Shown piece after piece: positions 45,422-57,189 of a stretch of 64,000 nucleotides of DNA. Every line of letters begins with the position of its first letter. The stretch's first letter is position 1. The position numbers were made by a program, and so were the translations under genes. The DNA is from Ehretia macrophylla. Taxonomy: Eukaryota > Streptophyta > Magnoliopsida > Boraginales > Ehretiaceae. The notes beneath the pieces are model-generated. The model did no database searches. It was not told the origin of the DNA and worked only from the letters and a program-made list of their open reading frames with translations. The stretch lies in assembly GCA_037974665.1 (NCBI GenBank), contig CM075775.1, positions 43,240,152 through 43,304,151 on the forward strand, in the 5' to 3' direction.

Positions 45422-47280
45422 TCCTTTCCCCCTTAAAACAATTGCGTCCTTGCAATTCTTTTTCCAATAGAACTCAACATCATATGAAATCCAATTCTGA
45501 CTAATCTTCATTAGCTACTGAACAAGTATTTCATCAAGATGACCAATAGGATAGTTCAAGTAGAAATGCCAAGTTGTAACGCCAAATAAATGCTAAAAGG
45601 TAGATACCGTACAAGAATCCTGTTGACACGAATACCGAAGAAGAATAAATTCCAACCAGAAACGCCGTGATAATACCAATAAAGACTAAAGCAAAGATAC
45701 TGTAGATGTCATTAATACCTCACAATAACGACATGAAGAATACATCACGCACGAATCTCCAATAGAAGTCTAACCATTACTGCCCGAGAATTCCCAAGCA
45801 AGAAGCCAAATAAAAGCTCAATCAAAGGTTCTATCTAGAGGTCCAAAGAATTACCCCGCTGGTCATGAATTTCATAGAAGAATTCCCTGTTAAGAGTGCT
45901 AAAGAAAATACCAAGAAACCCAATCAAATATACTTCTGAAGCTCCAAAGAAGCCTTCCAAATAAAAACCCCACGGAACAACCAATTAGATTCCGAGTTTT
46001 GCTATCAAATGCCGAGAGGAATGTTAAAGGAAATAGTAGAGAAAATATAATGTGCCCAATAAGACAACCAAATTGAATAACAAACGTAGTTTCCCAGATG
46101 GACGAAAACTCCAAAGATAAACACCGTACTGGTGAACAATATACGGAGACCAAACTCTGAGGCCTATTCACTGTTTGCCAAGTGAGAACTTCATGCAACC
46201 TTGCCAATAAGGAAAATACCAATAGAACGCCCAATAAGAATTTCAAAGAACACCATAAGTAGTATTATACAATAAGTCGGATAGGAACTCCAAATACCAA
46301 ACCTATTGAGGAACACTAAAGAAGATATCTGAAACAATGCTCCAATAAGAAAGTAGCCAAGTTTGCCCAATAAGTAAATACTAAATAAATAGCCACTAAG
46401 GACCCTAGAGAATGCCATTGAAGAATTTATAATCAGGAATGCCAGTAGCACACTAATAAAGACCGAGACACATATACCCTAGATAATACTGTGCAGTAAG
46501 GCTGATTGAAATCCCAATCGCCAAATCCACCGAGAAATGCCAATAGAAGTCTCCAAAGAACACCCGTTAAGAAAACCAAAGAATGCTCCATAGAACAACT
46601 AAATAGAACCCCAAAAGAAGACTACTCTTTCACAACTGTTAAGCACAGAGGAGGACCCTAGAGTTTTGCCAATAACCGAGCTCCAAAGGCAAACACCAAC
46701 TCCCAATTAAAGGCTAGTCAAATGCCATTCATTTCCTGCCAATTCATTCACCTTGAAAAGCCAGCGGTGAACCACATTATTCAGGGGAGGAAGAGAACTT
46801 ACTTACCATTTCCATAGGACATGTATGAATGCCAATATATCACAGTTATACACATGCCTTAAACTATTATGCAAGCAAGTTTACAAAACAGTTTATTCAA
46901 CAAAGTCACTCAAGCACGGCAATCAAGTCAAGCACAACATAATCAATTCAAATCACGGCATAGCTAATTCAAGACATTCCATACACACATTACAAGTAAT
47001 ACTTCAAGCAAATAACAATTCACGAGGTCGATTCAATTCGCAATGCCAATTCGATAGGTTAGTTCAATGCACAACTAGACATTTCAATTCACTTAGCACA
47101 CAATTTACATATAACACATAACTATATCACATAGGTGCATACATTCAAGTCAAGACACACATTCTCACATACAAGCATACACTTTCAAGACACACTTAAC
47201 AAGCACACATTCAAGGATCACTACCCACCAGACCGAGGACCATGTCCCGGCTTATGAGCTAGACAAGCTCTGATACCACT
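45422..47280 (-). mobile_element. Array interior 2
   Basis: Same layout as interior 1 with few differences. The primer site complement GCTCTGATACCA lies at 47267-47278; the purine tract complement CCTTTCCCCCTTAA is at 45423-45436. Confidence 0.9.
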
Positions 47281-50060
47281 TGTAACACCCCGATCCCTCT
47301 CGAGACCGGGAGTTCTATCAATCAACCTAATTACAACCCAAATCCAAACCCGGGCACGATTTTAGGGAAAGACGGACAGAGGCTCCCCTGTTTCTAGGCA
47401 AATTGCAAAACCTGTAATAGCATATAAATGGACCAACACCGTGTCCAAACATTCAACCACCTCAATGCCATCCAAGCCTTGGTTCACAACATGCGAATCA
47501 CAAGTAAATATACATTAATGCTTAGCAATTAAACTACCAACCTATTGCATAAGCTAGACTATCATAGTTTTCTATCTTTTTTCCTTTGTCATTACAAACA
47601 TGCATTGAAGTTAAGCTATGCTAACTGATTACATAAACTAGCTTATCAATTCACCTCAGCTACTTAGCTAAATTTAAATTACATTTCTTTTGACAATAAA
47701 TACAAACAACATATAAACATACATCTTTACAAACTTCGACACTCAAGCCACATAGGCACGCAAGACAATTCTTCAGGCAACGAACTTTCACGAAATCACG
47801 AACTTTCCAGCTAACATGACATTTCCTGGAATGTGGTGGTGAGGAGTGAGTATACATAACACGTATACTCAGTGAGGGCGAGACATATATCGAATTGGAG
47901 AGAAAGAAAGTCGTGCAATGCAATTAGTCACAGCTAAGCAATAAAGTCAATAGGAAAGCATTCAATACAAACGACAATATATTAAACATTCAAGAAAGCA
48001 TTAACACAACCATTCAAAGCTATACCACACTCTGAAGGCTATGGTTCACTCTTACGAGCAATATACCATTTCACGAGCGATACATCAATCTCGAGCTTGA
48101 TGTTGACAATGATGACAATAAGCGCTCAACCACCTTATAACACCAGTTTGGAATACCCCGGAAGTATCCATCAATCTTCGACCCAAATCTCCCTGGGAGG
48201 CAACCCAAGAGAGAAGAGGGAATAGCTACAACGCTAGAGCAACCAACACTGGCAACCCGAGGCTACTCAGAGAGGCCCATCACTCACGTGCGGAACACTA
48301 TGCAATGCAAGACTCGATACAAGGCAATAAACGAGCGATAGCACAACAATACAAACTAGTGACAACAAAAGAGATAACAAGCAATCACAATCAATACTAG
48401 CATTCAACTAACTTTTCAAGCATAACAAGCAATAATAAGCAACAATAACCCCAATTAAACTAATAACAGCAGTTCAAACACAAAAACAACAAATATCACT
48501 ATCCAATCCCCAACTACCAAAGACAATTACGAGCAAACGAGCTATGGAATTAGGAAACCGATTCACTACATTCACTTAGGCACTACAAAGCACATTTCTA
48601 TGTCATTAAACCTCACTTTTCCAACCGAAGCCCGAAAGTCCACCTACTGCGTTTGAACTACAGCTATGCTAACCGGTCACTCAATCAATGCCACAACAGC
48701 GCCAAAAGTGCTTCCATGCCCTCAATTGCAAAACCCCCAACTCAATTCGTGCACGGTCAACTTTTGGTCAAACGGCCCCTTTACGTTTCTTTGTCTAATT
48801 TCCAATTTTAACAAAGGTCGATCCGTTTTTATTTCACATTTTAGCTTTCTATCACTAATGGCACGTATCCAAATCAAGCAATCGCAATTCGAATCGAAAT
48901 CCGAAATTCTAGGGTTTACTATTCATAATTCACTATTTATTATTTTTTCCCAATTTCAAATACGCAGTTTCAACTGTAGAAATTGCTAAATAACTATCAA
49001 GAAATGCTCTACGAACCCTAAACAAGCTATTTCAAGCAATAACATGCATTATAACGCGATAAATATCAAATCTGAAAAATTGACTCAAAAAATCAAATTC
49101 ATATTAAAATGCACAAAAGCGTGAAAACCCTCACAGAGATTGAAGACCAAGACCCGCAAGGACCCGAGCCACGACCCCCGAGCAATTCCACTCTCAATTG
49201 TAGAAGAAAATGCAAAAAAAAAAATCATTTTCTTTTTCTCCTTAATCCATTCGGCCATGAGAAGGACAATTTGGGCATTTTGGATTTTTTTTTATTTCAG
49301 CCTTGTTTATTATTTATTAGGTGACAAATGGCATTTTGGTCTTTTGTAAAATCAAACTTTAGTTAAAAATAATCAAATAAGCTTACTTTGATACCATTAA
49401 ATCTAATTCAAGTTAAAATAATGCAATTAAATGAAAAACAACTAAAACTAGTTAAATTAAACTAAAAACATTTTTTCACAAAGTCCGAAGAATATTTCTC
49501 TAACTCTCATTTTCGAAATACTGCGATTGAACAGTCAATAATCGATCGCTAATAAGGTAATGAGCAATAATATAAAACTTTAATTCTTTGAACAGTAGAA
49601 TAGTAGAATAGTTTAAAATTCACTCCAGCTTGGAGTTACTTCCTCATTTATTTGAAAATCCAGTGTTTCTAATGCAAGATAATTAAAACCGATTATTAAA
49701 ATAATCAAAACAATCAAAATAATCAATATTCATTTAAAAATAATTAATTTAACTATTTCTAAAACATTTTAAAGAATTATGAAGTTAATGTTAAGTTACA
49801 AATGAAAGTTAATATAAACACATAGTCAAATACAATTAAACACTAACATTTAAGATAACACTTAATTAATCACAAGGAAAGAAATTCAATTACTATAGAT
49901 ATCAGGAATAGGTTATAAACTTTTAATTGTTCAATTTACAACTACTAAATGCTTCCAAGAGGAATATTAAAATAGTGCAAATTGGTTGATTTAACTAATT
50001 AAACATTTAATCAAATGCAGTCAAGTGCTATTAAATGCATGCCGGGTTCGGGTTATCACA
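47281..50060 (-). mobile_element. Array LTR 3 (5' terminal LTR on the minus strand)
   Basis: Bounded by TGTAACACCC at 47281 and GGGTTATCACA at 50060, then AGGTT and the resumed gag. Same module as LTRs 1 and 2. Confidence 0.93.
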
Positions 50061-50690
50061 AGGTTTGTTAGCCTGTTGAGGTATATGCCTGAGCTGGTGC
50101 AGCCAGCTAAGAGGATGATTAGTAGGTTTGTTCGTGGGCTAAGAATGGATATACAACTGCATTTGACTGGCAGACTTACACTACTTTTCCTGAGGCATTC
50201 CAAGAAGCCTCGAAGTTTGAGAAACGGAAGTCAGAGATGATAGCTGAGAGTAGCCAGCCAGGTAAGAAACAATACTTGGGCCAGAGCTGCCAGAGTTAGC
50301 AAAGGCAGTATCAGACTTTTGTTCAGGTTCCTCAGCAGCGTCCGTATTAGCCACAATATCAGATTCCGGGGAGACCAGCCGTGACTAGACCCCAGCAGGG
50401 AGGTACAGTTCCTACCACTGCTAGAGCCCCCGCACCTACGGGAAACACTGTTGTAATGCAAAATCAGCAGTGTAACTTTTGTAATCGATCGGGGCACATT
50501 GAAGCTATTTGCTAGAGAAAGAATGGTAAGTGCATTAGTTGTGGGAGCGATCAGCATAACGTGAAAGATTGCCCTAAGTTTAAGAATGTCAGGGCCGTAC
50601 TGGAGGCTAGGGTGTACAAAACAGGGCTACATGTGCAGGTCCAGCATAGAGGGTACATGCTAAGGTCTTTGCACTAGATGCGGGGGAGCT
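50061..50690 (+). pseudogene. Tekay gag, 3' part with two zinc knuckles
   Basis: Resumes with FVSLLRYMPELVQPAKR, the direct continuation of the 37434 frame once AGGTT is counted once. A one-base frameshift near 50175 moves the frame to TYTTFPEAFQEASKFEKR. Two CCHC knuckles follow, CNFCNRSGHIEAIC (about 50472-50513) and CISCGSDQHNVKDC (about 50533-50574), which bind the RNA in related elements. Stops TAG stand at 50297, 50348 and 50513. Confidence 0.9.
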
Positions 50691-51156
50691 ACCCGATACT
50701 AAAGCAATAGTGGAAGGTACATTTCTTCTCAATACTCAGCCAATTAAAGTTTTGATTGATCCCAGAACTACACATTCGTTTATAACTCCTGCATGTGCAC
50801 GATCTGTGAATGTTAGCATTGATAAACTGCCATATAAAGTTGAAGTTAGTACGCCTTTGGGTGCAAAATTTGTTACTGAGTCTATTTGCAAATCTTGTGA
50901 TATATGCATTGAGGACCATAATTTTCCTGCTGATTTAATTATACTGCCCTTTCGTGACTTTGAAATCATTTTGGGAATGGACTGGTTGGGGAAATACTAT
51001 GCTCAATTGGATTGTAGAACAAAAATTGTTTATCATCAAATTCCTGACCTACTGGTACTAGAGATTGTTGGGAACTACAGGGCTGCCAGAATACCCCTTT
51101 TATCATCAATCAAGGCTTCCAAGTTGTTGAATAAAGGTTGTGTGAAACTTACCTAG
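50691..51156 (+). pseudogene. Tekay aspartic protease
   Basis: Frame 50710-51156 reads EGTFLLNTQPIKVLIDPRTT, where family members have D-S/T-G in the active site; here it is DPR, so the catalytic motif is lost. LGMDWLGKY, the conserved C-terminal landmark, is present near 50975. The frame shifts at about 51140-51160 into the reverse transcriptase lead segment. Confidence 0.88.
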
Positions 51157-52540
51157 CTTATCTAATCAATCAACCTACTGATAAGTTGAATTTGAATGAG
51201 GTTCCAATTGTTAAAGACTTCCCTGGTGTATTTCCCGAGGAATTACCGGGTTTACCAACGAATAGAAAGATTGAGTTCGTGATTGACCTTATGCCGGGCA
51301 CTGCGCCAATTTCTAAAAGTCCTTATAGAATGGCACCGGCTGAACTTCAGGAATTGAAAATTCAGCTACAGAACTTGCTTGGGAAAGGGTTTATACAACC
51401 TAGTTCTTCGATGTGGGGTGCGCTTGTGTTGTTTGTGAGATAGAAAGACGGCACGCTTCGATTATGTATTGATTACAGGGGACTTAATCAAGTCACGATT
51501 AAGAACAAATACCCCTTGCCGTTGATTGAAGAATTGTTTGACCAATTGCAGGGTGCGAGTGTTTACTCCAAATTTGACTTGAGGCAGGGTTACTATCAAC
51601 TCAGGATTCAGAGTGATGATATACCTAAGACGGCATTAAGGACTAGATATGGCCACTATGAATTTATTGTGTTACTGTTTGGATTGACGAATGCACCAGC
51701 CGCATTCATGGACTTATTGTATAGGGTTTTTCGACCTTATCTTGATCAATTTGTCGTAATCTTTATTGATGACATTCTAGTATACTCTAAGAATGAGGCT
51801 GAACATAAACAACATCTTAAGATTGTGCTATAGACCTTGCAAGAAAACAAGCTTTTTGCTAAATTCAGCAAGTGCAAATTCTGGTTGAATCATTTCACAT
51901 CAAGGAATTTCAGTAGACCCAGCTAAGATTGAAGTTGTTTCATCCTGGAAGAGACCTGGAACGGTGTCAAAAATTCAGAGCTTTCTAGGGTTGGCAGGTT
52001 ACTATCGGAGGTTTGTAAAAGACTTTTCCAAAATTTTTGGGCCTTTAAACCAGTTGACTCGAAAGAAAGTTACTTACAACTAGGATGCTAAATGTGAATC
52101 CAGTTTTCAAGAACTGAAGAAGAGACTAACTACAGCTCCTATACAAGCTTTACCTGAAGGTACAGAAAACTTTGTTGTCTACAATGATGCATCTAAAGAA
52201 GGTTTGGGCTGTGTTTTAATGCAGAATAGTAAGGTGATTGCCTATGCTTCTATGAAGTTGAAACCATATGAAGTCAATTACCTTACACATGATCTTGAGT
52301 TAGCTGCAGTTGTGTTTGATTTAAAGAAGTGGCGTCATTACTTGTGGGGTAGCAGATTTGAAATTTTTACTGACCACAAAAGTCTTAAATATTTATTTTC
52401 ACAAAAATATTTGAATATGAGGTAGCGAAGATGGCTAGAGCTATTAAGTGGCTACAATTTTTCTATAAACTACGTGCCAGGTAAGGCCAATGTTGTTGCA
52501 GATGCTTTAAGCCGAAAGGCTACTGTTACAAGTCTAATTA
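51157..52540 (+). pseudogene. Tekay reverse transcriptase and RNase H
   Basis: RT blocks in order: [75 protein letters not shown], and an intact catalytic FIDDILVYS near 51757-51783. RNase H follows with [40 protein letters not shown] and the end GKANVVADALSRKA. Stops at 51441, 51831, about 52081 and 52423, and a frame break near 51890, abolish the polyprotein. Confidence 0.92.
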
Positions 52541-53580
52541 TCAAGGATTGGGAGACTTTGGAGGAAATTTGTTCATGGAAGCCAGAAGCTACTGAGGTAG
52601 GGATTCGATTTGCTAGCTTACAAATTCAGTCGGAATTGCTAACACAAATCAGGGAGGCTTAGAAGACTGATCCTCACATCTTGAAAATCCAAGGAAAAGC
52701 AAAAGGGTGAGAGTCGGAGTTTAAATTACATGCAGATGGTATCTTCATATTCAGGGACAGAGTGTGTGTTCCTGGTGATTCGACTTTGAAGAATGAGATT
52801 CTGTCCAAGGCATATAATTCAAGATATACAATTTACTCAGGCAGTACTAAAATGTATAGAGATCTAAAACAACACTTCTGGTGGAACAATATGAAGAGGA
52901 AGTTTGCTGGGTATGTATCCAGGTGTTTAACTTGTCAGAGGGTTAAAGCTGAGCATCAGAGGCCAGCCGAGCTTTTGCAACCGTTGTCGATTCCGCAATA
53001 GAAGTGGGTGCATATAACAATGTACCTTGTGATTGATCTTCCGAGATCTCCGAGAGGATGTGATTCTGTTTGGGTTGTTGTGGACCGTTTGACTAAGGTC
53101 TCACATTTTATTTTCGTGAACAAACAGGATAGCCTTGATAAACTAGCTGAGCTTTATGTTACTAATATTGTGAGACTTCATGGGGTGCCACAAAGTATAG
53201 TGTCAGATAGAGATCCTAGATTTAGATCTCGTTTTTGGCAGAAGTTGCAAGAGGCCATGGGAACTAAATTGAGCTTCAGTACTGCATACCATCCACAAAC
53301 TGATGGCCAGTCTGAGAGAACCATCAGGATCTTGGAAGACATGCTTCGGGCATTTGTGTTAGACTTTGGGAATAATTGGGACAATTTTTTGCCTTTAGCG
53401 GAGTTCGCCTACAATAATAGTTATCAATCTACTATAGGTATGACTTCTTACGAGGCATTGTACGGTCATAAATGCAGATCCCCATTGTATTGGGAAGAGG
53501 TTGGAGAGATGAGAACAGTTGATCCGACTGTGTTACCTGAGATGATTAAGATGGTGGATAATGTTCACCTTATTCGCTAG
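52541..53580 (+). pseudogene. Tekay integrase
   Basis: N-terminal zinc finger: the two histidines expected near KAYNSRYTIYSG are both Tyr (TAT, TAC), while the CLTCQ cysteines remain. Catalytic core: the first Asp, expected in the HITMDF-type block, is Tyr in HITMYL (TAC near 53023); the second (VSDRDPRF) and the Glu (GQSERTI) are present. Core landmarks VVVDRLTKVSHF and FAYNNSYQSTIGM are clear. Stops at 52660, 52999 and 53578. In the family it inserts the DNA copy. Confidence 0.92.
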
Positions 53581-54048
53581 CGTATGCTTACAGCTCAGAG
53601 TCGTCAGAAGAGTTATGTGGATAACCACCGTCGGGATCTTGAGTTTGCTTTGAGAGATCAGGTGTTTCTTAAGATCTCTCCTCGAAAGGGGTTGATTCGG
53701 CACGGTAAGAGCGGGAAACTTAGTACCAAGTATGTGGGTTTGTTTGAGATCACCAAGAAGGTGGGTCCTTTGGCTTATCGGTTAGCTTTACCTCCGAGCT
53801 TGTCAAGACTGCACGATGTGTTCCACGTGTCAATGTTAAGGAAATATCATCCAGATCCTTCACATATACTTGAACCAGAGCCTTTGCAGATTGAGGAAAA
53901 ATTAACTTATGAGGAGAGCCCGATTCGAATTGTGGATGGGAAAGTTCAGGAACTTCGCAGGAAGAGTATTCTGTTGGTAAAGGTTTTGTGGAATCATCAC
54001 GAGTTTGAGGAAGCAACTTGGGAAAAAGAGGACCAGGTTCAGAGTTAG
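53581..54048 (+). pseudogene. Tekay integrase C-terminus with chromodomain
   Basis: Open from 53584: SRQKSYVDNHRRDLEF, the GPF/Y-like KYVGLFEITKKVGPLAYRL, LSRLHDVFHVSMLRKY, then a chromodomain-like segment IRIVDGKVQELRRK..VKVLWNHHEFEEATWEKED ending at 54048. In related elements this domain steers integration to particular chromatin. Open and well preserved in this copy. Confidence 0.92.
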
Positions 54049-54098
54049 TATCCGGAGTTGTTTGATGACCAGGTAAGAATTACGTGGACGCAATTGTT

Positions 54099-54113
54099 TT
54101 AAGGAGGAGAAGG
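54099..54113 (+). other. Polypurine tract of the chromovirus
   Basis: TTAAGGAGGAGAAGG directly before the 3' LTR; preceded by GGACGCAATTGTTTTAAG, which LARD elements share at the same place. Confidence 0.88.
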
Positions 54114-56402
54114 TGTAATACCCGAGTCCGGAACGTGAAATTTTCCTGTTTATTTTTTTGAAAATTATATTTTTCTTAAATTCTTTGAAATTTAATTGTT
54201 ATTCCTTTATTGTCGCAAAGTGCATTGCATTTCGAGAGCGATAGTTAAAGAGCGTTTTCTAGTCCTCATCAAATAGTGAAAACTAGTATTTAGTGCTTTA
54301 ATTTTAGTATTTTAGTTGTTGTTAACTAGAATTAGATTTGTATTAGTTGTTTTAGCCTTAAAATGCAAGAAATAAGCTTATTTGACCAACTTAGGTAACC
54401 TTTGACCAAAGCCTTGACCATTTGACTTAGCTTGTCATCTTATTTATGCATAATACATTGCAAAAACAAAGCTCAAAGCTGAAAAAAAAAGAGCAAGGGC
54501 CGAAACTTTGAGGGAAAAAGAAAAAAAAAGTGTTCAACTTCAAATCGTCAAAACTTCGTGAGAGCTTGCACGGGATTGTTTCCAAGGCTTCCAACGTGGT
54601 TTTCCTAGCGTCTAGGAGCATCTAAGGTGAGGGAAATATCTTTATTTGCGCATTTGAATATATGATACATAAACTTTAATTTTTAGGATTTATGCGTAGA
54701 TCGTTATTTTATTCATTTTGATGCTTGAAGAATGTTACTTGACAATTGTAGAATATGTTTTTAGCATTTTCTACGGTTAAATATAGCAATTGTAATTTAA
54801 AATGCGAATGGAATAGTAAATTATGAATAGTAAACCCCAATTTCGTAAAAGTTGTTCCGTTTTGCATTCTGTTGATGTGAAAAGATGCTATATATGTTAG
54901 AATGCCTAAATGCCTAAATGCATGATTTGTTTGGGCTGTGTAATGGAAAAATGGAGGAAAATGGCTTGGTACATGTTGGGGTCATTTCGGTCGAGTTTAG
55001 CATTTTCTCGTTTTGCGTGATGGCATTGTCTCGGGAGGCCATGGAAGCACTTTTGGTGTGGTTATGGTATTGGTTGGGTGTTTGGTTAGGGTAGCTGTAG
55101 TTCAAACAAGCAAAGAAAAAAATCGGGGCTTTGCGGGAATTCTAGGGTAAAGTAGGGTTTCGTGGTCTTTAGACGTGCCTTATGGTGACCTAGGAGGAAT
55201 GGTGAAGTCGGTTTTCAAAACTCATGGCTCGTTTGGAAGTAGTAGCGTTTTGAAAGTTGGGGTCGTTATGTGATTTTGTTGGTTTTCATAGTGTTATGCC
55301 TGTAGAATGCTTATTGTTGCTTATTATGCTTGTTAAAGTTGATTATGAGTGAAATGTTTACTAACCGTTGCTATTGCGTGCGAGAGTAACCTACTTTGTT
55401 ATTCTCCCACATGTAGCTCTATTGCTCGATTGCTTGATTGTTGCATTATATATTGTATTGCATTCATAGAGTCAGGGGCGGTGTGATGGGCCTCTCTGGG
55501 TAGCCTTGGGTTTCTAGGGCTGGTTGCCCTAGCTCCGTGTCCTATTCCCTTTCTTGCTTGGGTTGCCTCCCAGGGAGATTTGGGTAATAGAATTGATTGG
55601 ATACTTCCGGGGTATTCCAAACTGAAGTTATAAGATGGTTGGGTCGGCGCGTCGTCAACGGATTCGTGATTGAGAGTTGCTCGTGGAAAGTGAATTGTAT
55701 CCTTTAATTGAATGGTTATAGTCTTAATGCTTGTCTTGATTTATTGTTGGCTTTGTTTATACCTCTATACGATAATCAATTGTTCTACTTGACTATTTGC
55801 ATTGCATTCTCCTCTCACCTCCGTCCTTGAGACCAATTACCCTTGCTGAGCAATAGTTTTTGCTCATTCCTTTCTATACTATATTTTACAGGGGTAGTTG
55901 AAGCGGATCCTATTAAGGTAATTGAGGAGGAGGAGAAAGTGGAGGTGTTTCCTTGATAGCACTTTCTTTGCTTAGCTGGTGGTTGGTTGCCAGTCTTTTG
56001 TGCGGGCCATGGTTGATGTGTATATTGCTTGGTTGACGCTTCATTTTTAGGCTTGTAGCCTTGTATGCAGTTTCTATTTTGAAGCCACTATGGCCTTATG
56101 TTGTAAAAGTTTAAAGGTTGTAAAGATATACTCACTTGACTAGTAAGAATTGCATGCTAATGGTTTAACTGCTTAGTGGCACGAATACTTGTGTTGTATG
56201 CATGACATTTTTGGTTTGCAAAGTCATTTAATGAGAAGATGTATGTTTTCTAAAAGAAAGTTGACTTGTTCCAAATGTTTATTGTGGTTTTCGCGAATAT
56301 TATGTTTAATGCAGGGCTTTCGGATCGTCCACGGTATAGAGGAGACTGTCCGTGTGTCAGGTCCGGGCTTGGCCTTTTGCGGGGTTGGGTCGAGGCGTGA
56401 CA
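54114..56402 (+). mobile_element. 3' LTR of the Tekay chromovirus
   Basis: Pairs with 34844-37125; the first 150 bases differ at only a few positions. Donor GT at 54627, hairpin TGAGCAA/TTGCTCA at 55847-55866, acceptor AG at 55890-55891, small acidic frame to 55956. Confidence 0.92.
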
Positions 56403-56407
56403 GCAGC

Positions 56408-57147
56408 AAAGTCAGAGCAGATGGAGGCAAAAACAGAAAGCTACAATAGAAAATACAAAAGAGTTTTATGACCGGTGTTCCAAGTAAATGTTGCAACACG
56501 ATCTGAGTTCTAGTGCTTGATTGTATTAAGTGTTGCAATTTTATTTTATTTGACAGTAAGTCATGAGCAATTTGTATGAGTCTTTGAGTGATTAGATTAC
56601 TGTCTTCTTTATTCATTCTTTGGGAGAAGAAGGTGTAGTTCTCGGGAGAGAACGTTACAAGTCAAGGGGAGCTCGCCAAACCGAAGTTTGTTAAGGAGTT
56701 CTTCATCTAGGCGTCAAAGGTCAAGAGGGAGTCTTTACTTATATAAGTCTATTGATGTTGTAATTTATTGTTTCTTAATGAACAGGTTTGTTGGACCAAG
56801 GGAGGTCCAGCGGACGTAGACCGCACAGTTGAACCACGTTAAATCTTAGTGTTCTTTATTTCTGTTATAGCTTTTTATTTCCACTGCTGTTTACTGGTAC
56901 TACTCATGTTGGAACATTAAGTGGAATAAACTAACTCAGCAATTAGAGAAACAGATTGTTAACAGTCTGTGATAGAACTAATATTCCAGGTAATGTTGCA
57001 ACATCACCTATAACACAATTATTACAAACTCAGTTTACACCAAGTTATTGCATCTGTTTTAGTTTTCATCTCAAAGGTTCATCAATTAAGCATATTGGTT
57101 ATATTGTTGTGAAATTAATCCATACTTATACTACACAACCTCTAACA
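56408..57147 (+). mobile_element. 5' LTR of the copia element, right part
   Basis: Continues from 34843 after the chromovirus; matches 62268-63006. Contains TGTTGCAACA at 56489-56498 and 56994-57003. Confidence 0.92.
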
Positions 57148-57149
57148 AG

Positions 57150-57165
57150 TGGCATCAAGAGCAGG
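57150..57165 (+). other. Primer binding site of the copia element
   Basis: TGGCATCAAGAGCAGG, a variant of the initiator-Met type site, two bases after the LTR. Confidence 0.75.
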
Positions 57166-57189
57166 TTATAAACTAATTCGGTAAGATTC

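Larger units (their letters stand above)
37991..50060 (-). mobile_element. Tandem LARD array: LTR-interior-LTR-interior-LTR, subfamily B
   Basis: Three LTRs (37991-40774, 42636-45421, 47281-50060; 2784, 2786 and 2780 bp) alternate with two interiors (1861 and 1859 bp), all on the minus strand. A single target duplication, AGGTT at 37986-37990 and 50061-50065, bounds the whole 12,070 bp. Each interior has its own primer site and purine tract. A single insertion that later gained a unit by unequal crossing over between LTRs explains this; two independent insertions would leave further duplications. It splits the chromovirus gag. Confidence 0.93.
34844..56402 (+). mobile_element. Ty3/gypsy chromovirus, Tekay/Del clade, with a nested LARD array
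   Basis: LTRs of 2282 bp (34844-37125) and 2289 bp (54114-56402) begin TGTAATACCCGAG and end GCGTGACA. Order inside: primer site, gag, protease, reverse transcriptase, RNase H, integrase, chromodomain, purine tract. This order plus the C-terminal chromodomain and the very long LTRs indicates the Tekay/Del clade. The flanks are GCAGT (34839-34843) and GCAGC (56403-56407), one transition apart; the empty site near 62263 reads GCAGC. Many nonsense codons and frameshifts make it inactive. Without the array it is about 9.5 kb. Confidence 0.93.
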
